Notes under the pieces: generated by a model | Databases searched by the model: none | Seen by the model: only the letters and a program-made list of their open reading frames with translations | Told to the model about the DNA's origin: nothing | Shown: in pieces, positions 44,265-52,439 of the stretch | Layout of the letters: the number at the start of each line of letters is the position of its first letter | How positions within the stretch are numbered: position 1 is the stretch's first letter | Made by a program: the position numbers and the translations under genes | Assembly: GCA_022841825.1 (NCBI GenBank) | Contig: JALHQT010000008.1 | Location: 310,001-374,000, forward strand | DNA: 64,000 nucleotides | Reading direction: 5' to 3' | DNA from: Anaerolineae bacterium | GTDB lineage: Bacteria > Chloroflexota > Anaerolineae > Aggregatilineales > Phototrophicaceae

Positions 44265-46813
44265 TGCTCCCCATCAAGCTCGAAATTCACAACTTCCTCG
44301 CCTACCGCGCGCCAGACCCTGTGCGCTTCGACGGCATACACCTCGCCTGCCTGACGGGCGCGAACGGAGCGGGGAAGTCCTCGCTGCTGGATGCCATCAC
44401 CTGGGCACTGTGGGGCAAGGCGCGCGCCAAGCGCGACGAAGACCTGATCCACCTGGGGCAGAATGACATGTCCGTCCAGCTCGATTTTGAGCAGGAGGGC
44501 ACGATTTACCGCGTCTGGCGGCAGCGCACGCGCAAAAGCGGCAGCAGCGGCACGCTCGAACTCTTCAGCATCGGCGTGGACGGCGAGCTGATCGCGCTGA
44601 CTGAGCAGAACATGCGCGCCACTCAACTCAAGATCAACCGCCTGCTGCGCCTCGATCACGAGACGTTCGTGCATTCGGCGTTCTTGCAGCAGGGGCGCGC
44701 GGATGCCTTCACGACTAAGACGCCGCAGGAGCGCAAGAAGATCCTGACGGAGATCCTTGGCTTAATGCGCTGGGAAGGCTACGAGGAAAGCGCGAAGGCG
44801 GAGCTGCGGATCATCGAACGCGATCTCGCGCTCTTCGAGAATGACCTGCGCGGCATTGACGCCGAACTCGCCAAAGAAAGCCACCTGCGCAGCACGCTTG
44901 AGCATGCGCAGGCGGCGCAGGAAGAAGCAAAAGCCGCCCTCGAAATCGCCGAGAAGCTGCTCGATGAGGTCAAGGGCGCGCGTGGTGACCTGATGAATGC
45001 GCAAAGCAGGCTGGCGGAGATCGACCGCCGCATCCAGGAGCGTGCGGGAGAGCAAACGGCAGCAGGAGCCGAGATCGAGCGACAGCGTGGGCGCATCACC
45101 GCCTACGATGCCGTCATCACGCGGCGCGGTGAGATCGAAGCGGGCTATGACGCGCTGCAAAGCGCTCGCGCCGCCGACAGTACACTGGGCGACCTGCTCA
45201 TGCAGATCGCTGACCTGGACAAGCGGCAAGCAGCGCTTGAACGCGATCTAGCAGCGGCGCGCGCCGCCCTCGACCGCGATCTTTCGCTTGCGGAAGCGGA
45301 AATCGCCACGCTGCAAGAGACGATTGAACGCGCGCGACCGGACGACCTGGCAGATCTGCAAGGGGAGATCGCCCAGCTTCAGTCGGTCGAGGATGAGCGC
45401 GACCGCCTGACGGAGACTGCACAGCAGCTCGAACAGGAAAATGCCGCGCTCAAGGCAACCAACGCCGCGCTCAAGACCGAGATGGACGCCATCAAAGAGC
45501 GCCTGGACGCGCTGAAGGTCGTGAACGAGCCGCTCTGCCCGCTGTGTGGGCAGCCGCTGACCGAGGAGCATCGTGCCGAACTGCTGGCGCAGGTCGAGGC
45601 AGATGGCAAGTCACGCGGGGACCAGTGGCGCGCCAACAAAGCGCAAATGGACAGCCTTACGCAGCAAATCAAGGCAAAGCGTGAGGCGGTGGCACAGGCA
45701 CAGGAGCAGCTTCGCCTGATGCCGGAACTGGTCGCGCGCTCTGGCGAACTCCAGGCAAGCGTGGACAGCGGCGATAAGGCGCTCGCCCGCCGCGCCGCCG
45801 CTGACGCACATGCGGAGCGACTGCGTGCTGCGCTGCTCGGCGAGGAGTACGCGCCCGACGTGCGCGCAGAACTCACCGCCCTGCATGAGCAGCGCATGCA
45901 GCTTGGCTATGACAGCGAACGTCACAGCGCCGCCCGACAGGATGTGCAGACCTATCTGCAATTTGAGCAGCAGCGCACCCAGTTGGAGGTCGCGCTCGAA
46001 GGGTTGGAGGGCGCACAGGAGATGCTGCGGAATGCTGAAGGGCGCAGCGCCCGCCTGGCGCGCGTGCTCGCCGAGGAGCAGGAGTCGCGCGACGTGACAC
46101 TGGTCGAAATCGCCCGTCTCGATGTACTGGCGAAAGAGCAGCAGGCACGCGAGCAGGAAGTCCTCAAGCAGCGCACTATCGAACGCAGCGCCAACAACAA
46201 GACGGTCGAGGCGATGCAGGCGCTAAAAGCGCTCGACACGCTGCGCGCCAAGCGCGTCGAAACCGAGGCGAAGCAGGCAGCACGGCGCCATGATCAGCAG
46301 CTTTATGAAGAGCTGAGGGAGGCGTTTGGCAAGAAGGGCGTCCCGGCGATGATCATCGAGTCCGCCATCCCGGAACTCGAAAGCAGCGCCAACCGCCTCC
46401 TTTCGCGCATGACCGACGGCAGGATGCAGCTCAAGCTGGAAACGCAGCGCGAGAAGCAGGCGGGCGGCGTCATCGAGACGCTCGACATCCACATTGCCGA
46501 CGAACTCGGCACGCGCTCCTACGAGCTGTACAGCGGCGGCGAGGCGTTCCGCATCAACTTCGCGCTGCGCGTGGCGCTCTCGCAGCTTCTGGCGCGGCGG
46601 GCGGGCGCGCACCTGCGCACGCTGTTCATCGACGAGGGCTTCGGCACGCAGGACGAGGACGGGCGCAACAAGCTGGTCGAGGCGATCACCGCCATCCAGG
46701 ACAATTTCGACATCATCCTGGTCGTCACGCATATCGACGACCTGCGCGACTCGTTCCCTGTCCATCTGCAAGTCACGAAGACGGGCGAGGGCAGCTATGT
46801 GAGCGTGCGATAG
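44264..46813 (+). CDS. SbcC/Rad50-type AAA ATPase
   Basis: This 849-residue SMC-like protein has an N-terminal Walker A (GANGAGKSSLLDAITWALWG), long coiled coils and a central zinc hook (CPLCGQPLTEEH, about residues 425-436). The C-terminal signature (YSGGEAFRINFALRVALSQL) and Walker B (TLFIDEGFGTQDEDG) complete the ABC ATPase. It processes DNA ends with a nuclease partner, SbcD/Mre11, which is absent here. The length is nearer Rad50 than E. coli SbcC. It overlaps the DUF4058 gene by a TAATG. Confidence 0.93.
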   Translation: MLPIKLEIHNFLAYRAPDPVRFDGIHLACLTGANGAGKSSLLDAITWALWGKARAKRDEDLIHLGQNDMSVQLDFEQEGTIYRVWRQRTRKSGSSGTLELFSIGVDGELIALTEQNMRATQLKINRLLRLDHETFVHSAFLQQGRADAFTTKTPQERKKILTEILGLMRWEGYEESAKAELRIIERDLALFENDLRGIDAELAKESHLRSTLEHAQAAQEEAKAALEIAEKLLDEVKGARGDLMNAQSRLAEIDRRIQERAGEQTAAGAEIERQRGRITAYDAVITRRGEIEAGYDALQSARAADSTLGDLLMQIADLDKRQAALERDLAAARAALDRDLSLAEAEIATLQETIERARPDDLADLQGEIAQLQSVEDERDRLTETAQQLEQENAALKATNAALKTEMDAIKERLDALKVVNEPLCPLCGQPLTEEHRAELLAQVEADGKSRGDQWRANKAQMDSLTQQIKAKREAVAQAQEQLRLMPELVARSGELQASVDSGDKALARRAAADAHAERLRAALLGEEYAPDVRAELTALHEQRMQLGYDSERHSAARQDVQTYLQFEQQRTQLEVALEGLEGAQEMLRNAEGRSARLARVLAEEQESRDVTLVEIARLDVLAKEQQAREQEVLKQRTIERSANNKTVEAMQALKALDTLRAKRVETEAKQAARRHDQQLYEELREAFGKKGVPAMIIESAIPELESSANRLLSRMTDGRMQLKLETQREKQAGGVIETLDIHIADELGTRSYELYSGGEAFRINFALRVALSQLLARRAGAHLRTLFIDEGFGTQDEDGRNKLVEAITAIQDNFDIILVVTHIDDLRDSFPVHLQVTKTGEGSYVSVR

Positions 46814-46816
46814 CCC

Positions 46817-47821
46817 TCACGCCACGAATATCGCCTCGCCCTCGATCACGGGCAGCAGAATCGCCTCGACATCCGCCAGCGACTCAATCGTCTTGAAGCG
46901 GTCGCGCATCCGCGCCGCACCCGGCACGCCGAGCGTATACTGCGGAAGCTGGCTGCGCAGCTCCATGATGGCGTTGCGCTGCGGCAGCTTGGTCGTCTCC
47001 AGCGTGATCTGTGCCTGACGCAGCGCCGCCGTCGCCTTATCGACCGCCGTCGGCAGGGGGAGGTACTCCCCTGTGGCTAGATAGTGATGGAAGCGGTTGA
47101 ACACCCAGGGGTCGCCGAGCGCCGCCCGCCCAATCATCACGCCGTCGCAGCCCGTCTCGCGGAACATGCGCTCTGCCGCCTCCGGCGTCGTCACGTCGCC
47201 GTTGCCGATGACCGGGATGCTGACCATCTCTTTGACGCGCCGTATCCACGACCAATCCGCCTCGCCGGAGAAACCCTGCGTCGCAAAGCGCGCGTGGACG
47301 GCAATTGCGCGTACGCCTGCTTGTTCCGCCGCGCGCGCGAACGGAATACAGGTTGGGTTGCTCTCTTCCCAGCCCGCGCGCACCTTAACCGTGACCGGAA
47401 TATCGACCGCCCTGACGACCGCCTCGACGACCGCCGTCGCCGTGCAAACATCCTTGAGCAGCACCGCGCCCGCGCCCGTCTTTGCCACTTTCGGCACCCA
47501 GCAGCCCATGTTGATGTCCACGATGTCCGCGCCCAGGTCGGCGACGACGCGCGCCGCCTCTGCCATCATCGCCAGGTCGCCGCCGAAGAGCTGCACCGCG
47601 ACCGGATGGTCGTCGAAGTCCCAGTCGAACATCTCCCACGTCTTGCGGCTCTTGTAGTGAATCGCCTGCGACGACAGTAGCTCGGTGCAGACGAGACCGA
47701 CGCCGCCCATCTCGCGGCACAGGCGGCGAAACGCGTGATTGGTCTGCCCCGCCATCGGCGCGAGCGTCAGCGGCGGGTCAATCGTGAGGTTGGCAATTTT
47801 GAAGCCGGGCGGAACGGGCAT
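46817..47821 (-). CDS. tRNA-dihydrouridine synthase (DusB-like)
   Basis: The TIM-barrel FMN enzyme reduces uridines in tRNA D-loops. LTLAPMAGQTNHAFRRLC starts the barrel. DINMGCWVPKVAKTGAGA holds the catalytic Cys; the usual Pro after it is Trp here. IPVTVKVRAGWEE, GFSGEADWSWI and PVIGNGDVTTPEAAERM are FMN and phosphate motifs. ATG at 47821 fits the family start (MPVPPGFKIANL); 47860 is an alternative. Confidence 0.9.
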   Translation of the reverse strand: MPVPPGFKIANLTIDPPLTLAPMAGQTNHAFRRLCREMGGVGLVCTELLSSQAIHYKSRKTWEMFDWDFDDHPVAVQLFGGDLAMMAEAARVVADLGADIVDINMGCWVPKVAKTGAGAVLLKDVCTATAVVEAVVRAVDIPVTVKVRAGWEESNPTCIPFARAAEQAGVRAIAVHARFATQGFSGEADWSWIRRVKEMVSIPVIGNGDVTTPEAAERMFRETGCDGVMIGRAALGDPWVFNRFHHYLATGEYLPLPTAVDKATAALRQAQITLETTKLPQRNAIMELRSQLPQYTLGVPGAARMRDRFKTIESLADVEAILLPVIEGEAIFVA

Positions 47822-47935
47822 CAGGTAGTCTATCGTGTTATGGGATGACGATGGGCGCATTATGGCGGTCGATCATAAGCCGAGTCAATGCTAACCATGC
47901 TAAAATCAGCTATCGAGAGCGATAGGGGCAACACT

Positions 47936-48190
47936 ATGGCGGTCAACCTTCATCCATCAATATTCACGGAATTGGCTGATTTTCTGGTATCTCAGCCCAC
48001 GCTTCAGGAAATGGCAGAGTATCGAGTTTCGGAAAGTTTGCAGGAGTACATTGACAACCAGCTAGAGCACAACAGCGCTGGCAACCTCTCCAGTGATGAG
48101 CGCCTTGAGTTGGAACGAATTCTTGCCGTTTCGCATCTCATGACGCTGGTCAAGACCAAAGCCAAATTGAAGCTTGCGGGTAAAGCATGA
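47936..48190 (+). CDS. Small protein paired with HNH endonuclease
   Basis: This 84-residue, mostly helical protein (MAVNLHPSIFTELADFLVSQ, ERILAVSHLMTLVKTKAKLK) has no named domain I recognise. AGGGG precedes the ATG. Its stop overlaps the HNH gene start as ATGA. Such a tightly linked small partner could be an accessory or an antitoxin-like inhibitor. That is only a suggestion from layout. Confidence 0.65.
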   Translation: MAVNLHPSIFTELADFLVSQPTLQEMAEYRVSESLQEYIDNQLEHNSAGNLSSDERLELERILAVSHLMTLVKTKAKLKLAGKA

Positions 48191-48603
48191 CCTACATTCC
48201 TGCTCACTTGCGGGCAACAGTCATGGAACGAGCGGGTGGCTGCTGCGAATACTGTCGCGTCAGCCAGGACTACAGCGATGTCCGGTTTCATGTTGAACAC
48301 ATCATTGCTACGGTTCATGGTGGCAAGACAAGTGAGTTAAACCTTGCATTGAGTTGTCCTCGCTGCAATCTATTCAAAGGCACAAACATCGCCGCCGCAG
48401 ACCCGCTTACAGACGAGCCAACATTCCTCTTCCATCCGCGTCGTCACAGTTGGCGTGACCATTTTCAATTCAGTGGTTCTACCATCGAGCCGCTTTCACC
48501 GGAAGGTCGCGCAACAGCGTTGGTGCTTCGCATTAACGACCAGGAACGCCTGGAACATCGAGATCTTCTGCTCAAACTAGATAGCTATCCCTGCCACGAT
48601 TGA
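48187..48603 (+). CDS. HNH endonuclease family protein
   Basis: This 138-residue protein has the HNH layout: CCEYCRVSQ, then VEHIIATVHGGKTSELNLAL with the conserved His and Asn, then CPRCNLFKGTNI. The two Cys pairs hold the zinc. Free-standing HNH proteins of this size are common and their targets are unknown. It is coupled to the small gene upstream. The 3' end overlaps the convergent glycoside hydrolase remnant by 19 bases. Confidence 0.88.
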   Translation: MTYIPAHLRATVMERAGGCCEYCRVSQDYSDVRFHVEHIIATVHGGKTSELNLALSCPRCNLFKGTNIAAADPLTDEPTFLFHPRRHSWRDHFQFSGSTIEPLSPEGRATALVLRINDQERLEHRDLLLKLDSYPCHD

Positions 48604-49462
48604 TCATCCCAAGTGATAGCTCCAACCGCGGGCTTCGGCGTGCCATCAACACGCCACAAGCCAAAGTAATGCTCGGCGTTGTCTGGGCTGAGGCATGGCG
48701 ATGGGTAACACGTCCGGTCAGTCTCGAAGTCGAACGCCGTCCAGATCATCCAGCCCGCCAACGCATACTCTTCCGCGAAATGGATGATCTCGCCCATGCG
48801 CTGCGTGCTGTAGCCGAACTCTTGCAGCAGGATCGGCTTGTCGGTCGCGGCGCGGGTGCGCTCGACGCGAGCGATAAAGTCGCTGGCGTCACTCCAATGA
48901 TGGAAAGACACGACATCGACATACGGAATCGTCGCCTCCTGGTCGGTGAACCAGCCCGCCGTCACGAGATGATTGCTATCCAGCGCCCGCACATGTGCCG
49001 TCGCCTCCGCCAGCCAACCGAGCACCTGTTCCTTGCCGAAGCGCATGTTGAGCAGGCTATTCGAGCCATAATCGATATCGCCCTCGTTACGCACATCCCA
49101 CGCCAGGATGCCCGGCTCATCGCGGTAGCGCTCCACGATGTAGGCGCGCTGCGCCGCCGTATGCGCTGGATTGTCGTAGAGCGGGTAATCGGTCAAGTCC
49201 GGCAGGTCGTGCAGCGTCAGATTCAGATGAAACCCGCGCTCAATCGCCGCCCGGATGATTGCTTCGAGGCGGGCGAACGCCCCTCCGCGCGGACGAACGC
49301 ATTTTCGCCGACAGGTACATACGGCGGCACAGCAGCCAGCGCCACCGCTATCTCAGTATCGCTGCATGTCGCCAGCGGCGGCGGTGGAGCCGATTGCAGC
49401 GCGAGCAGAAGGGGCACAGCGCAGGCGATGAACAGCAGAAGCGCCTTTTGCGACAGCTTCAC
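48585..49462 (-). pseudogene. Broken GH5-like glycoside hydrolase (internal deletion and frameshift)
   Basis: The 5' part (GTG at 49462) encodes a signal peptide (ALLLFIACAVPLLLALQSA) and a short leader ending GENAFVRAEG. The frame then reads into a stop at about 49223. In another frame the barrel continues: FARLEAIIRAAIERGFHLNL, then TDYPLYDN, WDVRNEGD (acid/base Glu) and LLQEFGYS (nucleophile Glu). The first strands of the TIM barrel, roughly 100-130 residues, are missing. Both catalytic Glu remain but the gene is not one frame, so it is probably inactive. It overlaps the upstream gene as GTGA. Confidence 0.7.
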
Positions 49463-50118
49463 GCCAACCACCCCTTCGCCCGGCAAACGTCGGTCGTCTG
49501 GCTCACCATCATCTCGACGTAGGCGTCGATCTCCGCTTGCGACAGGTAGCTGTAGGGGCGCTGAAGCTCAAACGACGGCACGCGGTAGTATGCCTGGATC
49601 TTCTGGAGCGATTGAGTCAGCAGCCCCGCAGGCAAAAAGTCCAGATAATCCGGCACAGACTCTAAATAACGAAATCGCCGGTAAAAGATGCTTTCAGGAT
49701 GCGCCTGCAAATACAGAAAATCCAGCCCATACCAATCGCGCTTGATTTCGTGGATCAGCCCATCTTTATCCGCCAGCGCCTTCACGTATAGCGGCGTCTG
49801 CTTCTTCGGACGCCATACGACACGACTCCACTCGTAATCCGCCAGCAGGTGCAGGTAGTAGCCGATGTGGAACGCGCGCGCGGCGGCGGTCAGCCCCGCA
49901 GGCGCAAGATAACGCCTGGCATACGCCTCGTAATCGACATCTCCCTTGGCATTGTGCCAGTGCGTGATGCGTTTGGCAGGCTCGTAGCCGCTCATGTCCG
50001 GCTTCGGCGTGCCGGAGTCAGGTGCGACGCTGCCGACGAGAAAAGAGTCGACATCGACCAACAGCCCCACGTTGAGCAGCGCCTCCGCGAGCCGCAGATG
50101 TGTGATCCAGGTCGCCAT
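49459..50118 (-). CDS. Zinc-dependent phospholipase C-like protein
   Basis: This 219-residue protein begins MATWITHLRLAEALL, then has GSVAPDSGTPKPDM, RITHWHNAKGD and AFHIGYYLHLLADYEWSRVV. The His/Asp pattern fits the Zn_dep_PLPC family. No signal peptide is seen, so the role is probably intracellular. The substrate is unknown. It overlaps the broken hydrolase downstream. Confidence 0.75.
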   Translation of the reverse strand: MATWITHLRLAEALLNVGLLVDVDSFLVGSVAPDSGTPKPDMSGYEPAKRITHWHNAKGDVDYEAYARRYLAPAGLTAAARAFHIGYYLHLLADYEWSRVVWRPKKQTPLYVKALADKDGLIHEIKRDWYGLDFLYLQAHPESIFYRRFRYLESVPDYLDFLPAGLLTQSLQKIQAYYRVPSFELQRPYSYLSQAEIDAYVEMMVSQTTDVCRAKGWLA

Positions 50119-50382
50119 TCAGCACGTTCCTTTTCCACCCCACGACTCATTCTAACACCGTGTGCATGATCATTCGCGCCGCCACCTCTGCGGGAAGTCT
50201 GCGTTTCACCTGTGACCGACGAGGTCGTGCCGCGACGTTACCCACTCATTACCGCCTGCCTCATCACCTTCTCATTCTTAACCGCCTTCAACTCCTGATT
50301 TAACGCTTGCGAAAACCCCCGCCTGTCCTTATATTTGAAGATAGCGATCAGAGAAATAACAGCATTTGCCTGAGAGAGTGCC

Positions 50383-51066
50383 GTGACCGCGACCGACTCG
50401 ATGCAAGAGTATCTCGCAGAAGCCTACCGTCTGGCGTACTACCAGCCTGATTCGCCTTACATCTCCACCTCAGCGCTTGCAGAGGTCATGCATGTCTCCG
50501 CGCCCGCCGTGACGCGCATGGTGCAGCGCCTGAAGGACGCAGGGTACCTGGAGCATGAGCCGTATCGCGGCATCCGCCTGACCGAAAGAGGCGAGCATGA
50601 AGCGCTGATGAACATCCGCCGGCACCGCCTCGTCGAGGCATTTCTGGTGAATGTCATGAAATACGGTTGGCATGAAGTCCACATTGAGGCGGATAACCTC
50701 GGCGGGACGGTCAGCGACTCGGTTGTCGAACGCATGGCGAAGATGGCTGGTAACCCGCGCCGCTGCCCGCATGGCGAGCCGATCCCCAGCGCCGACGGCG
50801 TCATGCCGCGCATCTACGATGCCCCCCTGAGTGAGGCAGAGCCAAACACGCAGTATGTCATCAGCCGGGTGAACACGCACGACGCCGACAAACTGGCATA
50901 CCTGGGCAAGCTGGGGCTAAAGCCAGGCAGTGCCTTCACGCTCACTACACGCGCCCCATTCAATGGGCCGCTGCAACTCGATGTCGATGGCGAACCTGTC
51001 GTCATCGGGCACGAACTCGCCGGGGCGCTGCGCGTATGCAGCGCAGACGAGTTTGCGCTGGCATAA
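50383..51066 (+). CDS. DtxR/MntR-like regulator with atypical metal site
   Basis: The N-terminal winged helix (YISTSALAEVMHVSAPAVTR) and dimerisation region (IRRHRLVEAFLVNVMKYGWH, CPHGEPIP) are those of DtxR/MntR. A FeoA/SH3-like C-terminal domain follows. H79- and E83-type ligands and the His of EVH are kept. The helix that normally holds the E-H metal ligands (E105/H106 of DtxR) reads EADNLGGTVSD, so both are replaced by Gly. Metal response may therefore be altered. The start is GTG at 50383 with GAGAG upstream. Confidence 0.88.
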   Translation: MTATDSMQEYLAEAYRLAYYQPDSPYISTSALAEVMHVSAPAVTRMVQRLKDAGYLEHEPYRGIRLTERGEHEALMNIRRHRLVEAFLVNVMKYGWHEVHIEADNLGGTVSDSVVERMAKMAGNPRRCPHGEPIPSADGVMPRIYDAPLSEAEPNTQYVISRVNTHDADKLAYLGKLGLKPGSAFTLTTRAPFNGPLQLDVDGEPVVIGHELAGALRVCSADEFALA

Positions 51067-51069
51067 CTC

Positions 51070-51732
51070 ATGGCAGACCTCGTCAACGAGATCGCGGTCT
51101 GGATAGAAGCGCTGATCCTGGCGGTCGGCTACCCCGGCATCTTCGCCGTTATGTTCCTGGAAAACCTCATCCCCCCCATCCCAACCGACCCGCTGCTGCC
51201 CTTCGCGGGCATCCTTGCGGCGCAGGGCAGCATGACCGTGATTGGCGTCTGGATCGCGGCGGTCACGGGCGCGCTGGTCGGGTCGAGCATCCTCTATTTC
51301 GTCGGCAAGCGGGCAGGCGAACCCTTTGTGCGCTCGCTTGTGCAGCGTTATGGGCGCTGGCTGGGGATGGAGGAAGCGGCGCTCGACCGCGCCTTCGCGC
51401 TCGCCAATCGTTACGGCGTGGCATTCGTCTTCATCGGGCGGTCGATCCCGTTCGTGCGCCCGGTCGTCTCGCTGGCGGCGGGCATGAGCGGCATTCCCCT
51501 GCCGCTGTTCCTGATCCTGAGCGGGCTGAACTCATTGATCGTGACAGGCATCTGGATCTTCGCGGGTTACTTTCTGGGGGAAAACTGGCGCGAAGTGCTG
51601 GGGTTGCTCGACCGCTTCGAGCCGATCCTCATGCCGCTGCTGGTCATCGCGGGGGTCGTGCTGGTCGGGTGGTTTCTCGCGCGGCGCATGGGGTGGATCA
51701 AGCCGAAGGCGCGCGAGACGACACCTACATAA
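51070..51732 (+). CDS. DedA family membrane protein
   Basis: This 220-residue protein has the DedA/SNARE-associated motifs: FLENLIPPIPTDPLLPFAGI, GSSILYFVGKRAGEPFV and FVFIGRSIPFVRPVVSLAAG. About five helices are present. DedA proteins help lipid (undecaprenyl-phosphate or phospholipid) recycling across the membrane. It starts three bases after the DtxR-like gene, so the two are cotranscribed. Confidence 0.92.
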   Translation: MADLVNEIAVWIEALILAVGYPGIFAVMFLENLIPPIPTDPLLPFAGILAAQGSMTVIGVWIAAVTGALVGSSILYFVGKRAGEPFVRSLVQRYGRWLGMEEAALDRAFALANRYGVAFVFIGRSIPFVRPVVSLAAGMSGIPLPLFLILSGLNSLIVTGIWIFAGYFLGENWREVLGLLDRFEPILMPLLVIAGVVLVGWFLARRMGWIKPKARETTPT

Positions 51733-51776
51733 GACGCGGCGTCGGCCGCAGCACATCGAAACTCTTTATGTCGCCC

Positions 51777-52358
51777 CTACTCGTCGTCCTCAGGCACGAA
51801 CTCTACTTTGGCGTACACATCGGACAGCTTGAGCGTGCAGCCAATCGACGGCAGTTCAACCACCGACTCCAGCCCAATGGTATCGCTCAACGCCCACTTC
51901 TCGCCCATTCGCACGTAGTGCTCAATATGAGGATCATACTGCGACACGAGTACATATTCCTGGAGCGACGGCAGTTCACGGTAGCTGGCGAACTTCTTGC
52001 CCCGGTCATATCTCTCAGTGGACGATGAAAGCACTTCGATGATGATCGTCGGATTGTTCAGAATGTCCATCGTATCATCATCAAACTGCGGCTTATCGCA
52101 GACGACGACAACGTCGGGATAGGCATAATGCTTGGCAGACACTTTGACGCGCATATCGGTCGGATACACCTCGCACGGCTTACTGCGCAGCTGAACATTC
52201 AATGTTGCGACCAGGTTGCCGGTGATCAGGATGTGATTACGTCTGGCTCCCGCCATCGCGTAAATTTCGCCGTCAAAATACTCGTGCCTGATCTCGCTGA
52301 TACGTTCCATCGCCAGATATTCTTCGACCGTCATCTTGGGTTTGCGTGCGGCAATCAT
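51777..52358 (-). CDS. Uma2 family putative restriction endonuclease
   Basis: This 193-residue DUF820 protein starts MTVEEYLAMERISEIRHEYF, followed by DGEIYAMAGA. It has the PD-(D/E)xK-like core in AYPDVVVVCDKPQFDDD and TIIIEVLSSSTERYDRGKK. The acidic and Glu/Lys residues are present. The family is widespread and of unsettled function. The TAG stop (51777-51779) lies inside GAGTAGGGGCGAC, a half-copy of the short palindrome family. Confidence 0.9.
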   Translation of the reverse strand: MIAARKPKMTVEEYLAMERISEIRHEYFDGEIYAMAGARRNHILITGNLVATLNVQLRSKPCEVYPTDMRVKVSAKHYAYPDVVVVCDKPQFDDDTMDILNNPTIIIEVLSSSTERYDRGKKFASYRELPSLQEYVLVSQYDPHIEHYVRMGEKWALSDTIGLESVVELPSIGCTLKLSDVYAKVEFVPEDDE

Positions 52359-52407
52359 GCTTTTCCCTCACCCATCTTGCGCCTGAAAGAGATACGCTCT
52401 TCCTCTC

Positions 52408-52427
52408 AGTACTGAGTACTCAGTACT
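52408..52427. repeat. Perfect palindrome AGTACTGAGTACTCAGTACT (family epsilon)
   Basis: This is a 20-base perfect palindrome of the same word that builds the hairpin at 13961-14092. It lies between the Uma2 gene start and the dppB-like stop, 12 bases from that stop. Confidence 0.85.
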
Positions 52428-52439
52428 CGTAATTGTACA

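Noticed and set aside
50119-50382. Low-complexity CATCACC/GTTACCC run before the DtxR-like gene as another hairpin
   Set aside because: Only one arm is visible (about 50240-50285) with no paired second arm, so it is at most a remnant.
51733-51776. Possible terminator between DedA and Uma2
   Set aside because: Only a weak GACGC/GCGTC stem with no T tract.
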